A stretch of 64,000 nt of DNA from Planctomycetota bacterium (GTDB taxonomy: Bacteria > Planctomycetota > UBA1135 > GCA-002686595): NCBI GenBank assembly GCA_020638875.1, contig JACKHS010000009.1, forward strand, positions 1 to 64,000, in the 5' to 3' direction. The notes below the pieces were generated by a model that saw only the letters and a program-made list of their open reading frames with translations, was not told the DNA's origin and searched no databases. Below, in pieces: positions 1-9,961 of this stretch (the first letter of the stretch is position 1; each line of letters opens with the position of its first letter). A program made the position numbers and the translations under genes.

Positions 1-1455
1 GTCGTCGCGCTCCTCGCGGCGCGCGCGGCTCTCGCGGCGCGGGCGTTCCTCGCGGTCGTCGCGGCGCGGACGCTCGTCGCGTTCCCGGCGCGGGCGCTCC
101 TCGCGCTCGCCGCGCTCCTCACGGCGCGGGCGCTCCTCGCGCTCACGACGGTCGTCGCGACGCGGGCGCTCGTCGCGCTCGTCTCGCCGCGGACGGCGCG
201 GCGCGCGCTCGGGCGCGGAGACCTCCTCGATCTCCCACGTCGCGTCGCGCTGCAGTTGCTTCCAGCGGCGCATCTGCTCGTGCGTCACCAGCGTCACGGC
301 GGCGCCTTCACGGCCGGCGCGGCCGGTGCGGCCGATGCGGTGCGTGTAGTCGGTGATCGAGCGCGGCACGGAGTAGTTCACCACGTGCGTGACGTGGTTC
401 ACGTCGAGGCCGCGCGAGGCGACGTCGGTCGCGACGAGCGCCTTGACCTCGCCCTCGCGGAACGCGCCCATGACGCGGAAGCGCGCGGCCTGGTCGTAGC
501 CGCCGTGCAGCGCCTTGATCGAGTAGGGCAGGCGCTCGAGGCGGCGCATCAGGCGCTCGACCTCGGTGCGGCGCTCGCAGAACACGAGGAAGCAGTCGTC
601 CGGCTCGCTCTGCTCGAGCAGGCGGATGAGCGTCAACGGTCGGTCGTCCTCCGACACGACGATGTAGCTCTGGCTGATGTTGTCGACCGTCTTCACGCCG
701 CTCGCCGTGGCGACCTCGACCGGGTCCTTGGTGTGCTCGCGCGCCAGGCGCAGGAGCTGGTCGGGGAAGGTGGCGGAGAAGAGCAGCGTCTGCCGCTCCT
801 CGGGCGTGAAGCGCAGGATCTTCTTCACGTCGTCGATGAAGCCGATCTCGAGCATCTCGTCGGCCTCGTCGAGCACGACGAACTCCGTCCACGGGAACGA
901 GAGGAACTTCTGCTCGTAGAGGTCGATCACGCGGCCGGGCGTGCCGACCACGACCTGCGCGCCGGCTTGCAGCGCGGCGACCTGCGGGCCGGCGGGCTCG
1001 CCGCCGACGATCAGCGCGACCTTGAGGCCGCGCGGCTCGCCCAGCTTCTCGAGCACGACGGCGACCTGCTCGGCCAGCTCGCGCGTCGGCGTCAGCACGA
1101 GCCCGAGCACGCTCGCGCGCTGGGCGTCGATGCGCGACATCATCGGCGCGCCGAACGCCAGCGTCTTGCCGGTGCCGGTCTCGGCCTTCGCGATCACGTC
1201 GCGGCCGCGCAGCACGGGCTCGATGGCCAGCGCCTGGATCGGCGTGGGCTTGACGATGCCCATGGCCGCGATGGCGGCCTGGATGTGCTCGTCGAGCGGG
1301 AGCTCGCGGAAGCTGTCGATCTTCGGCGGGTTCGCGGTCGGGTGCAGCGGCTCCACGGGCGGGAGGTCGCGGCGCGGGCGCGCCGGTCCACCGCCGCCGC
1401 CGCCGCGTCGGGGTCTGCGGCCACCGCGGCCGCCTCTGCGTTCGTTTTGTCCCAA
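1..1455 (-). CDS. DEAD-box ATP-dependent RNA helicase, 3' end beyond the window
   Basis: The reverse strand encodes the full DEAD-box order: Q-motif region (TPIQALAIEP), Walker A AETGTGKT, PTREL, GTPGR, DEAD, SAT and HRIGRTGR. The protein should unwind or remodel RNA in the cytoplasm (ribosome assembly, cold adaptation or decay, as RhlE/CsdA relatives do). The start I prefer is TTG at 1455, because GGAG lies six bases upstream and the frame then runs unbroken to base 1 (485 codons visible, no stop). The N-terminus is a Gly/Arg-rich RGG-like stretch. From about residue 395 the tail is a low-complexity run of RDERPRR-like units, probably an RNA-binding tail. It is divergent from the exonuclease III gene. 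The family is certain; the subfamily is not. Confidence 0.93.
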   Translation of the reverse strand, partial: MGQNERRGGRGGRRPRRGGGGGGPARPRRDLPPVEPLHPTANPPKIDSFRELPLDEHIQAAIAAMGIVKPTPIQALAIEPVLRGRDVIAKAETGTGKTLAFGAPMMSRIDAQRASVLGLVLTPTRELAEQVAVVLEKLGEPRGLKVALIVGGEPAGPQVAALQAGAQVVVGTPGRVIDLYEQKFLSFPWTEFVVLDEADEMLEIGFIDDVKKILRFTPEERQTLLFSATFPDQLLRLAREHTKDPVEVATASGVKTVDNISQSYIVVSEDDRPLTLIRLLEQSEPDDCFLVFCERRTEVERLMRRLERLPYSIKALHGGYDQAARFRVMGAFREGEVKALVATDVASRGLDVNHVTHVVNYSVPRSITDYTHRIGRTGRAGREGAAVTLVTHEQMRRWKQLQRDATWEIEEVSAPERAPRRPRRDERDERPRRDDRREREERPRREERGEREERPRRERDERPRRDDREERPRRESRARREERDD

Positions 1456-1482
1456 GGCTACTCCTGACTTCAGGGGCGGCGA

Positions 1483-1491
1483 TTCTATCCT
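1483..1491. promoter_or_regulatory. Overlapping divergent -10 elements
   Basis: The sequence attctatcc carries TAGAAT on the reverse strand (for the helicase) and TATCCT on the forward strand (for exonuclease III). Both fit a TAnnnT -10 box, so the two divergent genes may share this short region. No convincing -35 boxes are visible. This is inference from position and resemblance only. Confidence 0.35.
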
Positions 1492-1529
1492 CGGCGCCGC
1501 GCGAGACGCCCTCCGCGCGCCGAACTCCT

Positions 1530-2312
1530 ATGGAAATCGCCACTTGGAACGTGAACTCGATCCGCGCGCGGCTGCCGCGGGTGCTCGAGTGGCTCGACAG
1601 CCGCCGCCCCGACGTGGTCTGCCTGCAGGAGACCAAGTGCGAGGACGCGCAGTTCCCGCGGGCCGAGGTCGAGGAGCTGGGCTACACCGCCCAGCTCCAC
1701 GGGCAGAAGACCTACAACGGGGTCGCGATCCTGGCGCGCGCGCCGCTCTGCGACGTCGTGCGCGGCTTCCCCGACGACGAGCCCGACGCGGACGCGCGGG
1801 TCCTCGGCGCGACGGTGGGGGACGTGATGGTGCTGGACCTCTACGTCGTGAACGGCCAGGAGGTCGGCAGCGCCAAGTACGCGTACAAGCTCGAGTGGCT
1901 GCGCCGGCTGCGCGAGTTCGTCGACCACCACTACCCGAGCGCGGGCGGCCGCCTGGCCCAGAAGCTCGTCGTCACCGGCGACTTCAACATCACCTTCGAC
2001 GACCGCGACGTGTACGACCCGGACGCCTGGCGCGGCAAGGTGCTGTGCTCCGAGCCCGAGCGCGACGGGCTGGCCGAGGTGATGGCGCTGGGCCTGCGCG
2101 ACGGCTTCCGCAAGTTCGACCAGGACGCGGGCAAGTACACCTGGTGGGACTTCCGCACGCGCGGCTTCGCGCGCAACGCGGGCCTGCGCATCGACCACTT
2201 CCTGCTGTCGGACGAGGCCTGGGAGGCCTGCACGGGCGTGCGCGTCGATCTCGAGGCGCGCGGCGGCGACAAGCCCAGCGACCACGCGCCGGTGATCGCG
2301 AGCTTCGCCTGA
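1530..2312 (+). CDS. xth: Exodeoxyribonuclease III / AP endonuclease
   Basis: At 260 residues this is the usual length of the XthA class of the EEP nuclease superfamily. The protein opens with MEIATWNVNSIRARL, in which Asn supports metal binding, followed by CLQETK with the catalytic metal-binding Glu near residue 34. Later come a TGDFNI motif and RIDHFL and SDHAP at the C-terminus, the last with the catalytic Asp-His pair. It should cleave DNA at abasic sites and trim 3' blocking groups in base excision repair. It is a single gene divergent from the helicase and convergent with the LON-domain gene, whose stop is only seven bases away. Confidence 0.95.
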   Translation: MEIATWNVNSIRARLPRVLEWLDSRRPDVVCLQETKCEDAQFPRAEVEELGYTAQLHGQKTYNGVAILARAPLCDVVRGFPDDEPDADARVLGATVGDVMVLDLYVVNGQEVGSAKYAYKLEWLRRLREFVDHHYPSAGGRLAQKLVVTGDFNITFDDRDVYDPDAWRGKVLCSEPERDGLAEVMALGLRDGFRKFDQDAGKYTWWDFRTRGFARNAGLRIDHFLLSDEAWEACTGVRVDLEARGGDKPSDHAPVIASFA

Positions 2313-2319
2313 GCGCCGC

Positions 2320-2931
2320 TCAGCGCCGCGCGCGGTGCTCGGCGAGCGCGTACTCGGCGCGCTTCTGCACGACCGGCTCGGCGAAGGCCGCGCTCATGCG
2401 GTCCACCGGCAGGTCGAGGTTCTGCAGCAGCAGGTCGGACAGCGGCCCCGCCGGCAGGTCGGGCGGCAGCTCGAGGAACACCTCGCTGCGCTCGAGGATC
2501 GCGTCGCGCAGCTCGGCGCGCAGGCGCTCGGCCGCCTCGCCGTCGGGCTGCACCTCGTGCAGCGGCTCGAACGCCACCTGCCGGTACGGCGTCTCGCACG
2601 GCACCTCCTCGATGCGCACGCGCATCAGCCCCGCGAGCGTGATCAGGAAGCGCCCGTCGGGCAGGCGCGTGTGCTTGACGATCTCGCCCAGCCCGCCGAC
2701 GGGGTAGACGGGCGGCGCGCCGGCCGCCTGGTCCTCGAATCCGGCGCGGATCGGCGAGATCACGATCCAGCCCTGGCGGTCGAGCAGGTCCTCGACCATG
2801 CGCCGGTAGCGCGGCTCGAAGACGTGCAGCGGAAGCACGACGCTCGGGTACAGGAAGACCTTCGGCAGCGGGAACAACGGGGCGACGCGCCGCGGACGCA
2901 CGCTGGGCAGCGATCCTTCGGGAGTGCTCAC
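2320..2931 (-). CDS. LON N-terminal substrate-binding domain protein
   Basis: The 203-residue product contains the LON substrate-binding domain without ATPase or protease: PLFPLPKVFLYPSVVLPLHVFEPRYR near residues 18-44, then a GGLGEIV segment and TLAGLMRVRIEEV. These stand-alone proteins are common in bacteria (PUA-like fold), and their role is not established. I chose the GTG at 2931 because it lies seven bases after a good -10-like TAGGAT and gives the family N-terminus; the open frame extends further upstream but has no similarity there. It is followed upstream by the SirB1-like gene on the same strand, with a 53-base gap. Confidence 0.85.
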   Translation of the reverse strand: MSTPEGSLPSVRPRRVAPLFPLPKVFLYPSVVLPLHVFEPRYRRMVEDLLDRQGWIVISPIRAGFEDQAAGAPPVYPVGGLGEIVKHTRLPDGRFLITLAGLMRVRIEEVPCETPYRQVAFEPLHEVQPDGEAAERLRAELRDAILERSEVFLELPPDLPAGPLSDLLLQNLDLPVDRMSAAFAEPVVQKRAEYALAEHRARR

Positions 2932-2938
2932 GCGAGAG

Positions 2939-2944
2939 ATCCTA
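2939..2944 (-). promoter_or_regulatory. -10-like TAGGAT just before a start codon
   Basis: TAGGAT on the reverse strand lies seven bases before the GTG start of the LON-domain gene, and no Shine-Dalgarno is visible. If used, transcription would begin at or next to the start codon, giving a leaderless message. The same spacing recurs at other genes here. Confidence 0.4.
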
Positions 2945-2984
2945 CCCGCGCCGCGGCGCGGCGTCCGAAGAACCCGCGCGGGCG

Positions 2985-3958
2985 CTACTCGTCGTCCCGC
3001 GCGCCGTCCTCGCCGGCGCGCGGCGCGAACAGCGCGAGCACCGCGGAGAGCCTGCGCGCGCGGTCGACGCGCCCGATCCCGACCAGCGAGTTGCGCAGGT
3101 TCGCCACCTGGCGGCGCAGCAGCACGTCGTCGGGCGCGCGCTGGAACCACACCGGGCGGAACTGCAGGCCGTGCTCGGCGAGGTACTCGCGCAGGGCTTC
3201 CTGCGTGCGCGCTTCGCCGCCGTGGAACGGATCGACGATCAGGTTCCGCTCGCGGCCGTACAGGCGCAACATCACGTGGCCGGGCAGCGGCAGGAGGCCC
3301 GTGCGCAGGCCGGCGCGGCGCGCGACGGCGGCGTACAGCGCGCACAAGGTCAGCGGCAGGCCGCGCTTGCGCTCGATCGTGCGGTGCAGGAAGACGTTGT
3401 CGGGGCTGGTGTAGCTCTCGATGTCGCCGGTGTAGCCGAGCTCGCGGCCCAGGTAGTCGACCAGCACGCGCGCGCGGTCGAGCGGGTCCGAGTAGATCGC
3501 GGCGCGGTTCTGCACCTCGCGCGCCATGGCGTCGAGCGCGCGGCGGTAGGGGCGCGCGTCGAAGGCCGGGTGCTCGAGCGCGGCGAGGCGCCACATGCCG
3601 GGCTCGAGGCGCACCGCGCCCGCGGCGACGTAGCGCGCCAGGCGGCGGCGCGCGCGCTCCACGCGCGGTCGTCGTCGAGCAGGCGGCGCGCGACGGAGCG
3701 CGTCTGCGCGTCGCTCGCGCGCGCGGCGCGGCGCAGCAAGCGCAGGCCGGCGAGGCCAGGCGGCGCCGAGCTCGCGCGACGGCGCGCGCGCACGCGCGGC
3801 GATTCGTCGCCGAGCAGCGAGGCCGCAGCGCGCAGGCGCGCGTCGTCGTCGGCGCGCGCGACGAGCAGCGCGTCGGCGGCGCTGCGCCGCACCGGCAGCG
3901 CGGCGTCGGCCGCGGCCTGGAGCGGCGCGCTGGAGTCGGGATCGGCGGGGCGCTGCAT
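2985..3958 (-). CDS. SirB1-like transglutaminase-fold protein, interrupted by a frameshift
   Basis: The C-terminal part (3662 to 2985) matches the SirB1/transglutaminase-like family: REVQNRAAIYSDPLDRARVLVDYL, the NVFLHRTIERKRGLPLTL segment and PGHVMLRL. These proteins lack clear transglutaminase activity and their role is unknown. Another frame holds the N-terminal part from ATG 3958 (MQRPADPDSS), a helical HEAT-like stretch ending in RRLLDDDR near 3663, exactly where VERARRRLARY begins in the second frame. Restoring one base near 3662-3664 gives a continuous protein of about 325 residues. I therefore treat this as one gene with a one-base deletion, either real or a sequencing error. Confidence 0.7.
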
Positions 3959-4061
3959 CGCGGGGCGGCAGTATCGCGGGTGGTGGGGCCTCGCTCCAAG
4001 GGCCTTCTGGCGACGGCGCGCGAGCGTTAGGCGGGCGTTAGGGTGCGGCGGGGCTCGAGCC

Positions 4062-4090
4062 TTGCCCTGGCGAGGCCTCGGAACTACTCT
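4062..4090 (+). promoter_or_regulatory. Possible sigma-70-like promoter for the acyl-CoA operon
   Basis: TTGCCC at 4062-4067 and TACTCT at 4085-4090 are separated by 17 bases and lie upstream of the first thiolase in a short stretch with locally lower GC. The match to consensus is partial, and the leader would be about 150 bases. Confidence 0.3.
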
Positions 4091-4243
4091 GTTTGCCTCG
4101 AAAACGCGGCGCACCCCCCCGACGCCGCGGATCGACTCCCCCCCGCGGCGCCTCCGCCTGGCGCCGCCTTCCGCCCCTCGCGCGAGTCCGCGCGGCGCAC
4201 CGACGCGGCCGCGCGCCGCGCGCGTTTCCAGCCCCACTTCGCC

Positions 4244-5449
<1,206 letters not shown>

Positions 5450-5522
5450 GCGCCCACGGACCAGCCCGGCCGCCGCCGCGCGCGGTCGAACCGAACCTCA
5501 TCACTGAAGAAGGAAGCGAACC

Positions 5523-6416
5523 ATGGAGATCAAGAAGGTCGGCGTCATCGGCTGCGGCCTGATGGGACACGGCATCGTGCAGGTCGCCGCGCAGGGTGGC
5601 TGCGAGGTGATCGCGGTCGAGGCGCAGCAGGACTTCCTCGACAAGGGCCTGGCGCGCATCGAGAAGAGCGTGAAGAAGCTCGCCGAGAAGGCCGTGGAGA
5701 AGGGCAAGGCCACGCCGGAGCAGGCCGAGGCGCAAGCCGCTGCGACGCTCGGGCGCATCCACGGCTCGCTCGACAAGAAGGATCTGGCGGACTGCGACCT
5801 CGTCATCGAGGCCATCGTCGAGAACCTCGACGTCAAGAAGGCGCTCTTCAAGGAGCTCGGCGGCCTCTGCGCCGCGAAGACGATCTTCGCCTCGAACACG
5901 TCGTCGTTCCCGATCGGCGAGATGGCCGCGGCCTCGGGCCGCCCGGCGCGCTTCGTGGGCCTGCACTTCTTCAACCCGGTGCAGCTCATGCGCCTGGTCG
6001 AGGTCGTGCGCACCGACGCGACCGACGAGGAGGTCTTCGCCGCCGCGCGCGCCTTCGGCGAGGCCTGCGGCAAGTCGCCCGTCTCCTGCAAGGACACGCC
6101 GGGCTTCGTCGTGAACCGCCTGCTCGTGCCCTACATGGTGCAGGCGCTGCAAATGCTCGAGCGCGGCGACGCGACCAAGGAGGACATCGACACGGCGATG
6201 CAGCTCGGCTGCGGCTACCCGATGGGCCCGCTGACGCTGACCGACTACGTCGGCCTGGACACGACGCTCTTCATCCTCCAGGGCTGGAAGGAGCGCTACC
6301 CGAACGAGCCCGCCTTCGAGGTCCCCGCGCTGCTGGTGAAGCTCGTCGCGGAGGGCAAGCTCGGCCGTAAGACCGGCGAAGGCTTCTACAAGTGGGACGG
6401 AGACAAGCGGAGCTGA
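5523..6416 (+). CDS. 3-hydroxybutyryl-CoA / 3-hydroxyacyl-CoA dehydrogenase
   Basis: The protein is 297 residues long, the usual size for stand-alone HBD enzymes. The N-terminal Rossmann fold shows VGVIGCGLMGHGIVQVAA with the NAD-binding GxGxxG. The dimerising C-terminal domain contains the conserved LHFFNPVQLMRLVEVV, in which His is catalytic, then DTPGFVVNRLL and GCGYPMGPLTLTDYVGLD. It interconverts 3-hydroxyacyl-CoA and 3-oxoacyl-CoA using NAD(H), the step next to thiolase. A purine-rich ribosome binding site (AAGGAAG) precedes ATG 5523. It lies 73 bases after the thiolase gene. Confidence 0.95.
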   Translation: MEIKKVGVIGCGLMGHGIVQVAAQGGCEVIAVEAQQDFLDKGLARIEKSVKKLAEKAVEKGKATPEQAEAQAAATLGRIHGSLDKKDLADCDLVIEAIVENLDVKKALFKELGGLCAAKTIFASNTSSFPIGEMAAASGRPARFVGLHFFNPVQLMRLVEVVRTDATDEEVFAAARAFGEACGKSPVSCKDTPGFVVNRLLVPYMVQALQMLERGDATKEDIDTAMQLGCGYPMGPLTLTDYVGLDTTLFILQGWKERYPNEPAFEVPALLVKLVAEGKLGRKTGEGFYKWDGDKRS

Positions 6417-6420
6417 ACCC

Positions 6421-7314
6421 ATGATCGCCACCTTGCTGCTGTGCCTGCCCGTCGTGGCGGGCTCCCCGAAAGTGACCTGGGACGCGCCGACCTTCTACGC
6501 GGAGGGTGCGCCCTACAACGTCGAGCTGACCATCGAGGCGCCCGAGGACGGCGCCGAGCTGCCGACCTGGGCGCTCTCGCCCGCGGCCTTCACGCTCGAC
6601 GGCAAGCCGCTCGCCAAGCGCGAGGGCAAGGACTCGATCCCGCTCGCGGCGGGCGCGAAGCTGACCTACAGCTTCGACATCTCGGCGGCCATCACGGCCT
6701 CGAAGGGCTACTCCGGCAAGCCCTTCTCACTCGCCGTGGACGAGGCGTACAGCACCGCGCCCGCCGTCTCGGTGAAGGTCGGCAAGGCCGCGCCCGCGGA
6801 CCTCGACTTCATGACGATGCCCGAGGAGGACCTCGGCAAGTACAGCGTCCTGCTGTCGACCAACCGCGGCAACATGCTCGTCAAGTTCTGGCCCGAGGTC
6901 GCGCCCAACCACGTGCGCAACTTCCTCGACCTGTGCGAGCACGGCTTCTACGACGGCCTGTCGTTCCACCGCGTGATCCCCGGCTTCATGATCCAGGGCG
7001 GCGACCCCAAGGGCGACGGCACCGGCGGCAACGACCGCAAGGTCGACGCCGAGTTCAGCCGCGACCCGAAGTACAAGCACGTGCGGGGCGTCCTCTCGAT
7101 GGCGCGTCTCGGCCACGACGTGAACTCGGCGACGTCGCAGTTCTTCCTGATGCACGCGACCTACCCGAGCCTCGACGGTCAGTACAGCGCGTTCGGCAAG
7201 CTCGAGTGGGGCGAGGAGGTCATCGACCTGATCGTCAACGTGCCGACCGGCCCCAACAACAAGCCGCTGCAGAAGCAGTACATCAAGTTCGCCAAGGTCC
7301 TGCTGGCCGAGTAG
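6421..7314 (+). CDS. Secreted cyclophilin-type peptidyl-prolyl isomerase with N-terminal domain
   Basis: The first 14 residues form a short hydrophobic segment, probably a signal peptide. Residues about 18-125 form a beta-rich domain I do not recognise. The C-terminal half is a cyclophilin with FHRVIPGFMIQGGDP, holding the catalytic Arg, followed by NSATSQFFLM. The protein should catalyse proline cis-trans isomerisation outside the cytoplasm. The start lies four bases after the HBD stop, so translation may be coupled. Its place inside an acyl-CoA operon is unexpected, since it has no evident metabolic role there. Confidence 0.9.
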   Translation: MIATLLLCLPVVAGSPKVTWDAPTFYAEGAPYNVELTIEAPEDGAELPTWALSPAAFTLDGKPLAKREGKDSIPLAAGAKLTYSFDISAAITASKGYSGKPFSLAVDEAYSTAPAVSVKVGKAAPADLDFMTMPEEDLGKYSVLLSTNRGNMLVKFWPEVAPNHVRNFLDLCEHGFYDGLSFHRVIPGFMIQGGDPKGDGTGGNDRKVDAEFSRDPKYKHVRGVLSMARLGHDVNSATSQFFLMHATYPSLDGQYSAFGKLEWGEEVIDLIVNVPTGPNNKPLQKQYIKFAKVLLAE

Positions 7315-7333
7315 CCCTGCCCCCAGAAACACC

Positions 7334-7819
7334 ATGTCCGACTACGCCAACGCCACCGCGACCCTGCACACCGAGGCCGGGGACATCACCCTCGAGTTCT
7401 TCCACGACAAGGCCCCCGGCCACGTGAAGAACTTCATCGACCTCGCCGAGAAGGGCTTCTACGACGGGACGATCTTCCACCGCGTCATCCCGAACTTCAT
7501 GATCCAGGGCGGCTGCCCGAACGGGAACGGGATGGGCGGCCCGGGCTACAACATCGACGCCGAGTTCAACGACGTGCACCACGCGCGCGGCGTGCTGTCG
7601 ATGGCCCGCGCGGCGAACCCGAACTCCGCCGGCAGCCAGTTCTTCATCTGCCACGGCGACGCGGGCTTCCTCGACCGCCAGTACACGGCGTTCGGCCGCA
7701 TGACGTCCGGCGACGACGCGCTCGACACGATCGCCACCGCCCGCTGCAAGCCCGGCGGCGAAGGCTCGAGCCCGGTCGAGCCGGTCAAGATCACCAAGGT
7801 CACCGTCACGCGCGGCTAG
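7334..7819 (+). CDS. Cytoplasmic cyclophilin peptidyl-prolyl isomerase
   Basis: This is a compact 161-residue cyclophilin of the PpiB type with no signal peptide. Visible motifs are IFHRVIPNFMIQGG with the catalytic Arg, NSAGSQFFIC, and the closing AFGRM and VKITKVTV segments. It follows the secreted cyclophilin by 19 bases and precedes enoyl-CoA hydratase by 10, so the three are probably on one transcript. The two tandem cyclophilins differ clearly in sequence and location. Confidence 0.94.
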   Translation: MSDYANATATLHTEAGDITLEFFHDKAPGHVKNFIDLAEKGFYDGTIFHRVIPNFMIQGGCPNGNGMGGPGYNIDAEFNDVHHARGVLSMARAANPNSAGSQFFICHGDAGFLDRQYTAFGRMTSGDDALDTIATARCKPGGEGSSPVEPVKITKVTVTRG

Positions 7820-7829
7820 GGGCACGGCG

Positions 7830-8612
7830 ATGAGCTACGAGAACATCACGTGCGAGGTCACCGGCGCGATCGGCCGCGTGACGATCAATCGCCCGAAGGT
7901 GATGAACGCGCTCAACCGGCAGACGCTGGAGGAGCTCGCGCACGCCTTCGACGCGCTGCGCGACGACGCGGCCGTGCGCCTGGTGCTGGTCACCGGGTCC
8001 GGCGAGAAGGCCTTCGTGGCCGGCGCCGACATCAACGAGCTGGCCAAGATGCAGGCGATGGAGGCCAAGGACGTGGCCTTCTTCGGCCAGCAGGTCTTCG
8101 CGCGCCTCGAGAAGATGGGCAAGCCCTCGATCGCGATGATCAACGGCTTCGCGCTCGGCGGCGGCCTCGAGCTCGCGCTCGCGTGCACGCTGCGCACCGC
8201 GAGCACCAAGGCCCGCGTCGGCCTGCCCGAGGTCTCGCTCGGCATCATCCCCGGCTACGGCGGTACGCAGCGGCTCGGCCGCATCGCGGGCCCGGGCGTG
8301 GCGCGCGAGTGGGTGCTGACCGGCGAGATGTACGGCGCGGCCGAGGCCCACCGCGTGGGCGTCGTCAACCGCCTGTTCGAGCCCGAGGAGCTCGAGGTCG
8401 GCACGCTCAAGCTGGCCGAGACGATCCTCACGCGCGGCCCCGTCGCCGTGCGCCTCGGCATGGAGGCCATCAACCGCGGCCTCAACATGACCCAGCAGGA
8501 GGGCGAGATCATCGAGTCCGACATGTTCGGCCTGGCCTCGACCACCGCGGACATGCGCGAGGGCATGACGGCCTTCCTCGAGAAGCGCGCGCCGGTCTTC
8601 ACCGGCAAGTGA
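7830..8612 (+). CDS. Enoyl-CoA hydratase (crotonase family)
   Basis: The 260-residue product carries the crotonase oxyanion-hole segments FVAGADINEL (residues 62-71) and ALGGGLELALAC, and both catalytic acids of true hydratases: Glu114 (GGLELA) and Glu134 (GLPEVSLGIIPGYGGTQR), 20 residues apart as in rat crotonase. It should hydrate trans-2-enoyl-CoA to 3-hydroxyacyl-CoA, the substrate of the dehydrogenase encoded upstream. It starts ten bases after the cyclophilin stop. Confidence 0.94.
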   Translation: MSYENITCEVTGAIGRVTINRPKVMNALNRQTLEELAHAFDALRDDAAVRLVLVTGSGEKAFVAGADINELAKMQAMEAKDVAFFGQQVFARLEKMGKPSIAMINGFALGGGLELALACTLRTASTKARVGLPEVSLGIIPGYGGTQRLGRIAGPGVAREWVLTGEMYGAAEAHRVGVVNRLFEPEELEVGTLKLAETILTRGPVAVRLGMEAINRGLNMTQQEGEIIESDMFGLASTTADMREGMTAFLEKRAPVFTGK

Positions 8613-8701
8613 CGCCACGGCGCGCTCGCTCCCCGCGGGCGCGCTCCCCCAGCACGACGAGGGCGGCGGCGACGCCGCCCGCGACACACCAGCAGTTCCA
8701 G

Positions 8702-9907
<1,206 letters not shown>

Positions 9908-9961
9908 TCCCCCGCTTCGCGCCCGCCACCAGGTAGCCGGGGTGACCCGGAGACCCGCGCG

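Noticed and set aside
1..240. Short direct repeats that could suggest a CRISPR array
   Set aside because: The repeats are imperfect, lack unique spacers of constant size and fall in frame with the helicase tail coding for RDERPRR units.
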